Below, piece after piece: positions 16,049 through 24,300 of a DNA stretch of 56,929 bases. The position numbers and the translations under genes were made by a program. The notes beneath the pieces are model-generated. The model was not told the DNA's origin. It saw nothing but the letters and a program-made list of their open reading frames with translations, and ran no database searches. Position 1 is the first letter of the stretch. Each line of letters begins with the position of its first letter. The DNA comes from Oscillospiraceae bacterium (GTDB taxonomy: Bacteria > Bacillota > Clostridia > Oscillospirales > Ruminococcaceae), in assembly GCA_017541275.1 (NCBI GenBank), contig JAFXZM010000025.1, forward strand, positions 1 through 56,929, in the 5' to 3' direction.

Positions 16049-18472
16049 ATGAAAAAAAGGCATCTCAGGAGAGGCTTGTCGGTCATCACCGCATGTGTGA
16101 TTCTGACCGCGGCAGCACAGACAGTTGTACCGATGTCTGCTTCCGCAGCGGCAAACCTCATCACCAACTCGACCTTCGAGAGCGGCACGACCGACTGGGC
16201 AATCTACAAGGAAAGCGGCGGCGCAGCAACGCTGTCTACCGACGCCGGCAGACTTGCCGTCAACATCAGCTCGCTGGGCAAGGTGAATTACGCCGTGCAG
16301 GCATATTACGATATCGTTCCGCTGTATCAGAACGGTGTGTATCATGTTCACTTTGAGATCTCCTGCACACACAAGCGCTTTGTGGAGTTCATGATCCAGC
16401 AGAACGGCGGCACCTATCAGGCCTACACATGGCAGGGCCTCGAACTGACACCCGAAACGCAGATCGTTGACTATGAGTTTACCATGAAAAAAGAAACAGA
16501 TATTATGACGAAGCTCTGCTTCAATCTCGGCATTCAGTCTGAAAAGGATCCGGAATTCAATGAGGCGAATACCGTCTATCTCGATAATATGACGCTCGAG
16601 CTCGTTGATGACAGTGCCGTCGATTATTCGACGATCGGCCCGTACCAGGCTCCGATCATTGCAAATCAGGTTGGCTACCGCACCAACGATAAAAAGACCG
16701 CTGTCGTCCGCAAGGACGGTCAGTCGGAATTCAAGGTCGTCAATGCCGATACCGGCGCTGTGGCGTATACCGGTACGCTTTCCGAAGGCATCAGCAATTC
16801 CAGTGCCAATGAGACCGATTACATCGCCGATTTCTCCGAGGTCAAGGATGCAGGCACGTATTATATCACCTGCGGCAGTCTGGACAAGTCCTATCCGTTC
16901 GTGATCGCTGACAATCCCTATGAAAAGCTCGCAGCGGATACGGTCCGCATGTTCTATCTCCAGCGCTGCGGCTGCAAGATCGAGGACGCTGACTTCAGTC
17001 ACGCATCCTGCCACGATACCATGGCAACGATCTACGGCACCTCCGATAAAATCGACGTGACCGGCGGCTGGCATGATGCCGGCGACTACGGCAGATATAC
17101 CGTTGCGGGCGCAAAGGCTGTTGCCGACCTGCTCTATGCATATCAGGCAAATCCGTCCATGTTCAGCGACAGCATCGGCATTCCCGAGAGCGGAAACGGC
17201 GTTCCGGATATCCTCGATGAGGTCAAGTATGAGCTTGACTGGATGCTGAAGATGCAGGCTGCTGACGGCGGTGTGTATCATAAGGTCACCTGCGAGACAT
17301 TCCCGGGCTATGTCATGCCGACAGCAGAGACAAAGCCGCTGATCGTCACACCGGTCTCGACCACCGCAACCGCTGACTTCTGCGCATGCATGGCAATGGC
17401 AGCAGAGTTCTACAAGGATATCAACAAGGACTACGCAGACAAGTGCCTCGCAGCAGCGAAGAAGGCATGGAGCTTCCTTGAAGCACATCCGGAATTCATC
17501 TACAAGAATCCGTCCGATATCTCGACCGGTGATTACGGCGACAAGCGCGACTCCGATGAGCGCTACTGGGCAGCCTGCCAGATGTATCGCGCAACCGGCG
17601 ACGCCTCCTATCTCGATAAGGCAACCTCGCTTCAGTCGGGTCTGGACTGGTCTACCGTCGGTGACTACGGCAATATCGCACTCGCCACCATGGAGGAAAA
17701 CGATACCAACAAATCCTACCGCGACAAGGCGATCGCAAGCATCGCGGCAAGCGCTGAAAATGCAAAGTCGATCGTCAACAGCAGCCCATACGGCTCCCCG
17801 ATCACCAAGTACAACTGGGGCAGCAATATGACGATCGCAAATGCCGGTATCCTGCTCGCGATGAACGGCAATCAGGATGAGGCAAATGAGGTCATGAATT
17901 ATCTGCTCGGCAAGAATCCGCTCGGCACCTGCTTCGTGACCGGCTTCGGCACCGTTTCGCCGGAGAATCCGCATCACCGTCCGTCTATGGCGGTCGGCAA
18001 GGCACAGCCCGGCATGCTGGTCGGCGGCGTCAACTCCAGTCTGGAGGACAGCGCGGCAAAGGCCTACTGTAAGACCGCTCCCGCAGCAAAGTGCTACATC
18101 GACAATGCCGAGAGCTATTCGACCAACGAGATCACGATTTACTGGAATTCTCCGCTGGTGTATCTGCTGGCGGTCTCCGAGGCAGCACAGAACACGCAGA
18201 TCGACCCGCCGCAGCCTCAGAAGGTCGTCTGGGGTGATATCGACGATAACGGCGAAGTGGATATCAAGGATGCCGTGCTGTTTGCGCGTGTCATCGGTGA
18301 CGACGAGACGCTTGCCGAAGGCGAATATACCGATCAGGGCAAGGCAAATTCCGATGTGACGCATGACGGCACGACCGATGCGAACGACCTGAATAAGCTG
18401 ATGAGCTACCTTGCAAAGTTCATCAGGCTGGAGGATCTTGCACAAAAAAATCCTGCTCCCAGTGAGCAATGA
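16049..18472 (+). CDS. Cellulosomal GH9 endoglucanase with N-terminal CBM and C-terminal dockerin
   Basis: An 807-residue secreted enzyme. Order: signal peptide (1-33, cleaved near ASAAANLI), a CBM4/9-like carbohydrate-binding domain (about 34-190, NLITNSTFESGTTDWAIYK), an Ig-like domain (IIANQVGYRTNDKKTAVV), the GH9 (alpha/alpha)6 catalytic domain, and a dockerin (about 727-800, DIDDNGEVDIKDAV and DVTHDGTTDANDLN). Catalytic residues sit in GGWHDAGDYGRY (the Asp pair near residue 342), NPHHRPS and NEITIYWN (the acid Glu). Such enzymes cut beta-1,4-glucan, often processively. Start at 16049 follows AGGGGAG and a long leader. The divergent AraC gene is its likely regulator. The dockerin tethers it to a scaffoldin. 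Confidence 0.96.
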   Translation: MKKRHLRRGLSVITACVILTAAAQTVVPMSASAAANLITNSTFESGTTDWAIYKESGGAATLSTDAGRLAVNISSLGKVNYAVQAYYDIVPLYQNGVYHVHFEISCTHKRFVEFMIQQNGGTYQAYTWQGLELTPETQIVDYEFTMKKETDIMTKLCFNLGIQSEKDPEFNEANTVYLDNMTLELVDDSAVDYSTIGPYQAPIIANQVGYRTNDKKTAVVRKDGQSEFKVVNADTGAVAYTGTLSEGISNSSANETDYIADFSEVKDAGTYYITCGSLDKSYPFVIADNPYEKLAADTVRMFYLQRCGCKIEDADFSHASCHDTMATIYGTSDKIDVTGGWHDAGDYGRYTVAGAKAVADLLYAYQANPSMFSDSIGIPESGNGVPDILDEVKYELDWMLKMQAADGGVYHKVTCETFPGYVMPTAETKPLIVTPVSTTATADFCACMAMAAEFYKDINKDYADKCLAAAKKAWSFLEAHPEFIYKNPSDISTGDYGDKRDSDERYWAACQMYRATGDASYLDKATSLQSGLDWSTVGDYGNIALATMEENDTNKSYRDKAIASIAASAENAKSIVNSSPYGSPITKYNWGSNMTIANAGILLAMNGNQDEANEVMNYLLGKNPLGTCFVTGFGTVSPENPHHRPSMAVGKAQPGMLVGGVNSSLEDSAAKAYCKTAPAAKCYIDNAESYSTNEITIYWNSPLVYLLAVSEAAQNTQIDPPQPQKVVWGDIDDNGEVDIKDAVLFARVIGDDETLAEGEYTDQGKANSDVTHDGTTDANDLNKLMSYLAKFIRLEDLAQKNPAPSEQ

Positions 18473-18482
18473 TGTAAACTGA

Positions 18483-18515
18483 AAAGGACTGCCGTACAAG
18501 CTGCGGCAGTCCTTT
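18483..18515 (+). terminator. Terminator hairpin after GH9 gene
   Basis: A perfect 12-bp stem (18483-18494 with 18504-18515) ending in CCTTT, 10 bp behind the stop codon. The esterase ATG follows 27 bp later, so its expression needs read-through or an unseen promoter. Confidence 0.7.
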
Positions 18516-18541
18516 GGCATGATAGGAAACAGGAGGCTGTT

Positions 18542-19402
18542 ATGGCAGAGCAATATCTTGTCATCCGGAAGGAATGGGCCGAAAGCGATGCGCGGCGCGA
18601 TGCCGGACTGACAACCCCGCCGGAGATTGAACGCTTTGACAATATCTCTTACGGGCCGGACGAACAGTGGCATCGGCTTGATGTGTACCGTCCGCGCAGT
18701 GCGGCGGGGCGGCTGCCGGTGATCGTCAGCTTTCATGGCGGCGCATGGGTCTACGGCAGCAAGGAGGTCTATCAGTTCTATTGCATGGACCTTGCGCGGC
18801 GCGGCTTTGCCGTTGTGAATTACAGCTACCGGCTGGCGCCGGAGCACCGGTTTCCGGCTGCAATGGAGGATACAAACAGCGTTTTTGCGTGGACGCTGGC
18901 ACATGCGGAGGAATTCGGCTTTGATCCGGAGGCTGTTTTTGCAGTCGGGGATTCCGCCGGGGCAATGGGCATTGCACTCTATGCCTGCGCCTTGACAAAT
19001 CCGGATTATGCCGCATGCTTTCCGTTCCGCGTGCCGGCGGGACTGCGGCTGCGTGGCCTTGCGCTGAACTGCGGCATTTATGCGGCGCACGGCAGAGCTG
19101 CGGAGCTTGCGGATTACCTTCCCGTGCAGGATGCAGGACGCGCCCTGCGCATGTTGCATGTGCCCGATCATGTGACGGCAGATTTTCCGCCGTCTTATGT
19201 CATGACCGCAAACCGTGATTTTCTGCACGCAGAGCCCGATTGTTTGCTGAAGGTGTTTGACCGCCTCGGCGTGCCGTACCGTTATCGCATGTACGGCGAT
19301 GCGGAGCATCCGCTTGCACATGTATTCCACTGCAATATCCGTACCGAAGCAGCACAGCAGGCAAACGACGACGAATGCGCATTTTTCCGCAGCAGATTAT
19401 GA
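18542..19402 (+). CDS. Alpha/beta-hydrolase esterase of the HSL/acetyl-esterase type
   Basis: A 286-residue cytoplasmic hydrolase without a signal peptide. It shows the oxyanion motif FHGGAWVYG, the YRLAPEHRFPAAMED segment typical of the hormone-sensitive-lipase/BD-FAE group, and the nucleophile elbow GDSAG (Ser near residue 141). A catalytic Asp is likely in TANRDFLHAE and a catalytic His in EHPLAHVF. Family members deacylate short-chain esters, including acetylated sugars, so a role in trimming imported acetylated oligosaccharides fits its place behind a GH9 cellulase. Substrate is unproven. A strong terminator with ten T follows. Confidence 0.85.
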   Translation: MAEQYLVIRKEWAESDARRDAGLTTPPEIERFDNISYGPDEQWHRLDVYRPRSAAGRLPVIVSFHGGAWVYGSKEVYQFYCMDLARRGFAVVNYSYRLAPEHRFPAAMEDTNSVFAWTLAHAEEFGFDPEAVFAVGDSAGAMGIALYACALTNPDYAACFPFRVPAGLRLRGLALNCGIYAAHGRAAELADYLPVQDAGRALRMLHVPDHVTADFPPSYVMTANRDFLHAEPDCLLKVFDRLGVPYRYRMYGDAEHPLAHVFHCNIRTEAAQQANDDECAFFRSRL

Positions 19403-19489
19403 ATGGGGACACTGCCCTTTGGCGGAGTTCGGGGCGGAGTCACATTCATAATCATTGCGAGGCGATACCTTTATCTGCAAGCCGAAGAA

Positions 19490-19517
19490 GGAAAACGGGA
19501 GTTTTCCTTTTTTTTTT
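19490..19517 (+). terminator. Rho-independent terminator after esterase gene
   Basis: GGAAAAC (19490-19496) pairs with GTTTTCC (19501-19507) around a GGGA loop and is followed by ten T residues. The 19403-19489 stretch before it carries the short motifs shared with 14.87-14.93 kb. Confidence 0.85.
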
Positions 19518-19581
19518 CATACAAACCCGAATACGCCGGAAAAATTTTCTCCGCTTAAAGACTTTTTAATCTCTGATGTGT

Positions 19582-19587
19582 TATAAT
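19582..19587 (+). promoter_or_regulatory. -10 box of the ABC/C45 operon
   Basis: A TATAAT lies 44 bp before the permease start. No good -35 box is visible at 16-18 bp, so the promoter may need an activator. Confidence 0.5.
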
Positions 19588-19630
19588 GCAGACAGTTACA
19601 CAAATCCTTCCGCTTAAAGGAGATGATCCG

Positions 19631-22054
19631 ATGTTTTTCCGAATGCTGAAAAACGACCTCCGCAGCAAGCGCAGCCTGAATGTGATCCTGTTTCTGTTCA
19701 TTACGTTCGCCTCTGCACTGGTGTTTGTCGGCGCCGCGCAGGTCTATTCCGGCCTGACCGGAAATGACTATACGCGGCGGGTCTGCCATTCGACCGATGC
19801 CGTGATCGGCTTCCGGTTCAATGCGGCTTTCCGTGATGAAAAGGTCGAAGCAATCAGCGGACTCCTGAACGAATGCGACGGCATCACGTCGTACTGTTTC
19901 CGCGAGAGGGTTCAGGCAGATTCCGAATGCATTGATTTTCCGAATTATGATGAAAAGGAATCGCCGTCATTCCTCGATCGCTCGCATGTCATAACCAAAA
20001 TGAACACAGACTATGATCTGGTGTTCGATACCGATGACAAGCCGTTTTATGTCAAAAACGGACAGGTCGCGCTGTCAGTCTGGCTTCGTGATCTCACCGG
20101 TGCGCAGGTCGGCGACAAGGTGCGGATCACGACCGATCTGGGCTATACCTACGAGCTGGAAATCGGGGCCTTCTTTAAATCGAAGTATAAGTCCATGTAC
20201 ATTCTCTCCGATGCCGACTATGAGAAGATTGCGCAGGAATTCCCGGTTCGGATCGGACAGTTCGCGCTGTGTATGCCGATACCGGATCACGCGCTGCTCG
20301 AATCTCTCTCGGTGAAGATTGTCAATGAAAGCGGCACCAATGTCGGATACAGCATCACCAGCCAGAGCGGCTCTGATGATGAGATCATTGCGAATATCGT
20401 TTCGGTTTTTCTGGTGCTCATCAGCGTGTTCATGATTTTGCTGATCCTCATGACGATCCGCTTCACGATGATCGCGGCGCTGAAGGAGGAGGAGAAGGAG
20501 ATCGGCATGATGCGTGCAATCGGCGTGGATTCGCTGAAATTCCGCTGGCTGTTTGCCGCAAAGTATATCGCATTTGCTTTGATCGGCGGCACGATCGGTG
20601 CGCTGATCGGCTATCCGCTTTCGCGGAAGGTCGTGCTGATGTTCGGCTCCGGCAGAATCAACCCGCCGTTCCGCATCATGACGATGCTGGGCATCGCAGC
20701 CGTTGCGGGCATTGTGCTTGTGATGATTCTGTTTTCAGTGTTCGTGATGCGCAGAATGAAGCGCATTTCCGTCATCGACGCGATTCACGGCGAAAACCGC
20801 GGCGAGCGCTTCGGCAGACACACTGCATTGCATCTGCATAAGCGGCGCATCATGCCCGTGCCGCTTTATCTGGCGATTTCGGACATCCTGACGCGGTTCA
20901 AGCGTTACATCTTCCTCATTCTCGCCTATACGCTCGGTGCTTCGATCATTCTGCTGACCGGCTCGCTCCGGCATTCCGTCCTGAATCCTTCCTTTGCGCG
21001 CTATTTCCTGATGACGGAAATTGATTTTGCAACAAATTTCAGTGACGAAGCGATTGCGGAATATCTGGAACGTGAGGAATACGACGGCATCCCGTTCTAT
21101 GAGCAGCTCAATACGGAAATGAAAGAGGCGGGCATCCCCGCACATATCGAAATGCACAAATCCACAAACGCAGTATGGACGAAAAACGGTATGCCGATCA
21201 CAGACACATATTTCTGCTACGATCTGCCGGACAATGAAAAGCTGACCTACCGCAAGGGCGGGCGTGCGCCGAAGCTCGAAAACGAGATCGCAATGAGCTG
21301 GTTTTCGGCAAAAGCATACGGGATTTCGCTCGGCGATACGCTCACATTCTCATTCACCACGCTTGATTACGCAGACGGCGAGCTGAAGCAGAACGAGACC
21401 GAAAAACAGTTTGTCGTGACGGCCTTTGCAGATTTTTCCGAGCAGAATATGCCCTATATCATCGCCGGAACGGAATTCACGCTGCCGGATGAGGGATCGT
21501 CAGGCGGATACGACATTCTCGGCTTTGTCATCGACTCCGATGACAAGGAGGGCGTGTTCAGGCAGATCTGCGACAAATACGGCAGAGAAAACATCATGAC
21601 CTCGCAGGAATATATTGAGGATATGCTGGAGGACTACGACTTCGTGCTGACATTGCTGATGAAGGTCATGACGGGAACGGTGCTGTTCGTGAACATTCTC
21701 ATCACCGCGCTGTATCTCAATATTTTCATTGCGGAGGACACGCCGGAGATCGCGCTGCTCAAGAGCCTCGGCTTCCGGGAACGGTCCGTGAAGCACTGGC
21801 AGAATCTGCGGATGCTGCTTCTGACCGTTCTGGCACTGATTGTAACGGTGATTTTGTACCATACCGCGATTGCAGCAGCGGCAGATATCCTGTTTGAGCA
21901 GTTTATCGGGCTGACCGGCTTCCGGTTCGAGCCGTTCCCGCTGTTTGTTTACGTCCTGACGCCGCTTATGGTGATCGGCACGGTGCTGATTCCGACCGTG
22001 CTGCGGATGCGCACCGTCAAGCATATCGACATCCGCCAGATGAATGAAGAATAA
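19631..22054 (+). CDS. ABC transporter permease with FtsX domains
   Basis: An 807-residue membrane protein of the MacB/FtsX/LolC-type exporters. The start at 19631 (MFFRMLKNDLRSKRSL) follows AAGGAGATG at good spacing. One N-terminal membrane segment is followed by a large extracellular region, a first FtsX core (about 260-385, with LKEEEKEIGMMRAIG), a central membrane segment, a second extracellular region, and a second FtsX core (about 675-800, with EIALLKSLGFRERSV). The next gene encodes its ATPase and the third a lipoprotein hydrolase; spacing is 13 and 12 bp. Such permeases move peptides, antimicrobials or lipoproteins or act as mechanotransmitters; the cargo is unknown. Confidence 0.88.
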   Translation: MFFRMLKNDLRSKRSLNVILFLFITFASALVFVGAAQVYSGLTGNDYTRRVCHSTDAVIGFRFNAAFRDEKVEAISGLLNECDGITSYCFRERVQADSECIDFPNYDEKESPSFLDRSHVITKMNTDYDLVFDTDDKPFYVKNGQVALSVWLRDLTGAQVGDKVRITTDLGYTYELEIGAFFKSKYKSMYILSDADYEKIAQEFPVRIGQFALCMPIPDHALLESLSVKIVNESGTNVGYSITSQSGSDDEIIANIVSVFLVLISVFMILLILMTIRFTMIAALKEEEKEIGMMRAIGVDSLKFRWLFAAKYIAFALIGGTIGALIGYPLSRKVVLMFGSGRINPPFRIMTMLGIAAVAGIVLVMILFSVFVMRRMKRISVIDAIHGENRGERFGRHTALHLHKRRIMPVPLYLAISDILTRFKRYIFLILAYTLGASIILLTGSLRHSVLNPSFARYFLMTEIDFATNFSDEAIAEYLEREEYDGIPFYEQLNTEMKEAGIPAHIEMHKSTNAVWTKNGMPITDTYFCYDLPDNEKLTYRKGGRAPKLENEIAMSWFSAKAYGISLGDTLTFSFTTLDYADGELKQNETEKQFVVTAFADFSEQNMPYIIAGTEFTLPDEGSSGGYDILGFVIDSDDKEGVFRQICDKYGRENIMTSQEYIEDMLEDYDFVLTLLMKVMTGTVLFVNILITALYLNIFIAEDTPEIALLKSLGFRERSVKHWQNLRMLLLTVLALIVTVILYHTAIAAAADILFEQFIGLTGFRFEPFPLFVYVLTPLMVIGTVLIPTVLRMRTVKHIDIRQMNEE

Positions 22055-22067
22055 GGAGGGCTCCGCT

Positions 22068-22826
22068 ATGAGTCAGGTATTATCCGTCACCGATCTCTGC
22101 AAGACTTTTATTATCCGCAGCAACAGCAATAACGTTTTGTGCAATGTCAATTTTACAATGAATGACGGCGAATTCGTCACGGTCATGGGGCCCAGCGGCA
22201 GCGGCAAATCGACGCTGCTCTATACGGTCAGCGGCATGGACGCGCCGACCTCCGGCGAGGTGAAATTCGCAGACAGGTCGCTTGCCGGCATGAAGCCGAA
22301 GGAGCTGAACCGCCTGCGCCTCACCGAAATGGGCTTCATCTTCCAGCAGATGTACATGATGAAAAAGCTCAGCATTCTCGACAACATCGTGCTGCCGGGG
22401 TATCAGGCGGGCACAGCCCGGAAGGAGGTCAATGCCCGCGCTGAATCGCTGATGCGCAGGCTCGGCATCATTGACACCGCTGACCGCAGCATCAATGAGG
22501 TCTCCGGCGGACAGCTTCAGCGCGCCTGCCTCTGCCGTGCGCTGATTAACGAACCGAAGGTGATCTTTGCCGATGAGCCGACCGGTGCGCTGAATTCCAA
22601 GGCGGCGAGTGATGTGATGCGCGAGCTGACTGCCGCAAACCGCGAGGGCACCGGCATCCTCATGGTCACGCACAGCGAGCGTGTCGCTGCACAGAGTGAG
22701 CGCGTAATCTATCTGGTGGACGGCGGCATTCAGGGCGAGCTGCAGCTCGGCAGGCTCACAGATGAAGCCGAGCTGAACAGCCGCGAGAAAAGGCTCCGGA
22801 CATGGCTGAGCGATCTGGGCTGGTAA
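22068..22826 (+). CDS. ABC transporter ATP-binding protein
   Basis: A 252-residue ATPase of the LolD/MacB group. Walker A is GPSGSGKST, the signature is VSGGQLQRAC, Walker B is VIFADEP and the switch histidine is in VTHSERV. The ATG at 22068 follows AAGGAGGG. It powers the two-core permease encoded just upstream. Confidence 0.93.
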   Translation: MSQVLSVTDLCKTFIIRSNSNNVLCNVNFTMNDGEFVTVMGPSGSGKSTLLYTVSGMDAPTSGEVKFADRSLAGMKPKELNRLRLTEMGFIFQQMYMMKKLSILDNIVLPGYQAGTARKEVNARAESLMRRLGIIDTADRSINEVSGGQLQRACLCRALINEPKVIFADEPTGALNSKAASDVMRELTAANREGTGILMVTHSERVAAQSERVIYLVDGGIQGELQLGRLTDEAELNSREKRLRTWLSDLGW

Positions 22827-22838
22827 GGGGGCGCGAAC

Positions 22839-24227
22839 ATGAAACGAAAGATGATCTGCACAGCGGCGGCGGCAATGTTCCTGCTGACCTGCGGGTGCAG
22901 TGAGCCGACCTATGACGGCTTCTCCGTGCCGGAACAGGAAAAAAGCACCCTTCAGCCCGTCGGCGATCTGACGACCGGCAACTGCTATGAGGGCATCGAA
23001 CCGACCGCTGAGCCGACAAAAGCGGAGTTTTCCTCCGCTGACGGCCTTTGCGTGATCCGGCAGAAAACGCATTATTATGACATCACGCTTGATCTGACGC
23101 AGGGCGATCATTTCGCTGCCGGCAAAGCCTATGCCGAGGCGATTCTGAAGGCGATTCCGGATTATCGTGTGCTGATGGACGGCTATCTGCACGAAAACAT
23201 CCGTGTCGCATTCCCGGAAACGAAGAACGATGACGTATATGATATCCTGATAAAGCGCGTGGATGCGCTGACGGATGCGCTGCAAAAGGATTACCGGGAG
23301 GAGCTGCGCGGGTTTGCGGATGTGATGGCGGACGCTGAGAAGCCGTTTGCCGATGACGGCATGATCTCGGAATATGAGGCAAATCTGCTTCATATGGTTC
23401 CGGATATCCTTCGGACGACCGCGTGCAGCGCGATCTCTGCGGACGGCAGCCGCACGGCCTCCGGCAAACGCCTGAGCGCGAGACTGCTGGAATGGGATCT
23501 GGGCAAGGGAAACAAAATGTGTTCCGCACACTGCGTTCTGCACCTCGAAAACGGAGACAGTTCGCTGATCTCCGTCACGAGTGTCGGCCTGCTGGACGTC
23601 ATCACGGGTATCAACCAAAACGGCGTGTTTGCAGGCGACCTCGACGTCGGCTCCTATGATACGGAATATACCGCAGAGGGAAAGAGCAGCTATTCCTTTG
23701 CCATGCGCGAGGGACTGGAAACATGCAGCACGGCGCGGGAATTCGGCGCGTTCATAACAGCGGATGCGGAGCGGTATCCCTACGCGCACAATGTGTTCAT
23801 CACCGATGCGGAGGATGCGTTCGTCGCGGAAAACTGTGTTTCCCCCAACGAGGGCAGCGCTGTCCTGCGCGATGCGGACACGCCGCTGTGCAAGGGTGTC
23901 GAATGGGATGCAGAGGGCTGCATCTGCGCGGTCAATTCGTTTGTGTCTGCCGATCTGCCGGAATTCATGACGATCAACGAGAACAATATTGTCCGCTGGG
24001 AGAAATACAACAAACTGTTTGCGACAGACGAAAAGCTGACGGTCTCCCGCTTCAAAGACCTGCTGACCAGTGAGCAGACGGATACTTCGCTTGTCAATAT
24101 CCGCAGCGACGGGCTGGTTTTCCTGCTGATCGCAGACTATGACACCAACCGCATTCAGGCGGCATTCACGACCACGGACGGCGTGACCGATACACCGGAA
24201 TTCTCCGATCTCGGCAGCTTTCGGTGA
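22839..24227 (+). CDS. Lipoprotein with C45-type acyltransferase/amidase domain
   Basis: A 462-residue protein that is predicted to be exported and lipid-anchored: the N-terminus ends in the lipobox LLTCGC. The rest resembles peptidase family C45 (acyl-CoA:6-aminopenicillanate acyltransferase fold), an Ntn-type linear-amide hydrolase. The putative nucleophile is Cys196 in TTACSAI, followed by the GKRLSARLLEWD strand and the GLLDVITGINQNGV segment usual for the fold. In the family the nucleophile is exposed by self-cleavage, which would split this protein into two chains. As last gene of an ABC operon it may process a substrate moved by the transporter. The function is inferred. Confidence 0.72.
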   Translation: MKRKMICTAAAAMFLLTCGCSEPTYDGFSVPEQEKSTLQPVGDLTTGNCYEGIEPTAEPTKAEFSSADGLCVIRQKTHYYDITLDLTQGDHFAAGKAYAEAILKAIPDYRVLMDGYLHENIRVAFPETKNDDVYDILIKRVDALTDALQKDYREELRGFADVMADAEKPFADDGMISEYEANLLHMVPDILRTTACSAISADGSRTASGKRLSARLLEWDLGKGNKMCSAHCVLHLENGDSSLISVTSVGLLDVITGINQNGVFAGDLDVGSYDTEYTAEGKSSYSFAMREGLETCSTAREFGAFITADAERYPYAHNVFITDAEDAFVAENCVSPNEGSAVLRDADTPLCKGVEWDAEGCICAVNSFVSADLPEFMTINENNIVRWEKYNKLFATDEKLTVSRFKDLLTSEQTDTSLVNIRSDGLVFLLIADYDTNRIQAAFTTTDGVTDTPEFSDLGSFR

Positions 24228-24253
24228 ATTGTCAGGCAGTGCCGATAACAGTT

Positions 24254-24291
24254 CGGACAGCACCTCATTGTGAAGTGCTGTCCGTTTTTTT
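24254..24291 (+). terminator. Rho-independent terminator after C45 lipoprotein gene
   Basis: A perfect 10-bp stem (24254-24263 with 24275-24284) followed by seven T residues. It closes the plus-strand ABC operon and stands against the convergent permease gene. Confidence 0.92.
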
Positions 24292-24300
24292 GCATTACAA

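Noticed and set aside
16043-19330. Very long open frame antisense to the GH9 and esterase genes
   Set aside because: The plus-strand frames have clear domains, signal peptide and ribosome binding sites; the antisense frame has a biased composition and no domain, as expected for a shadow in GC-rich DNA.
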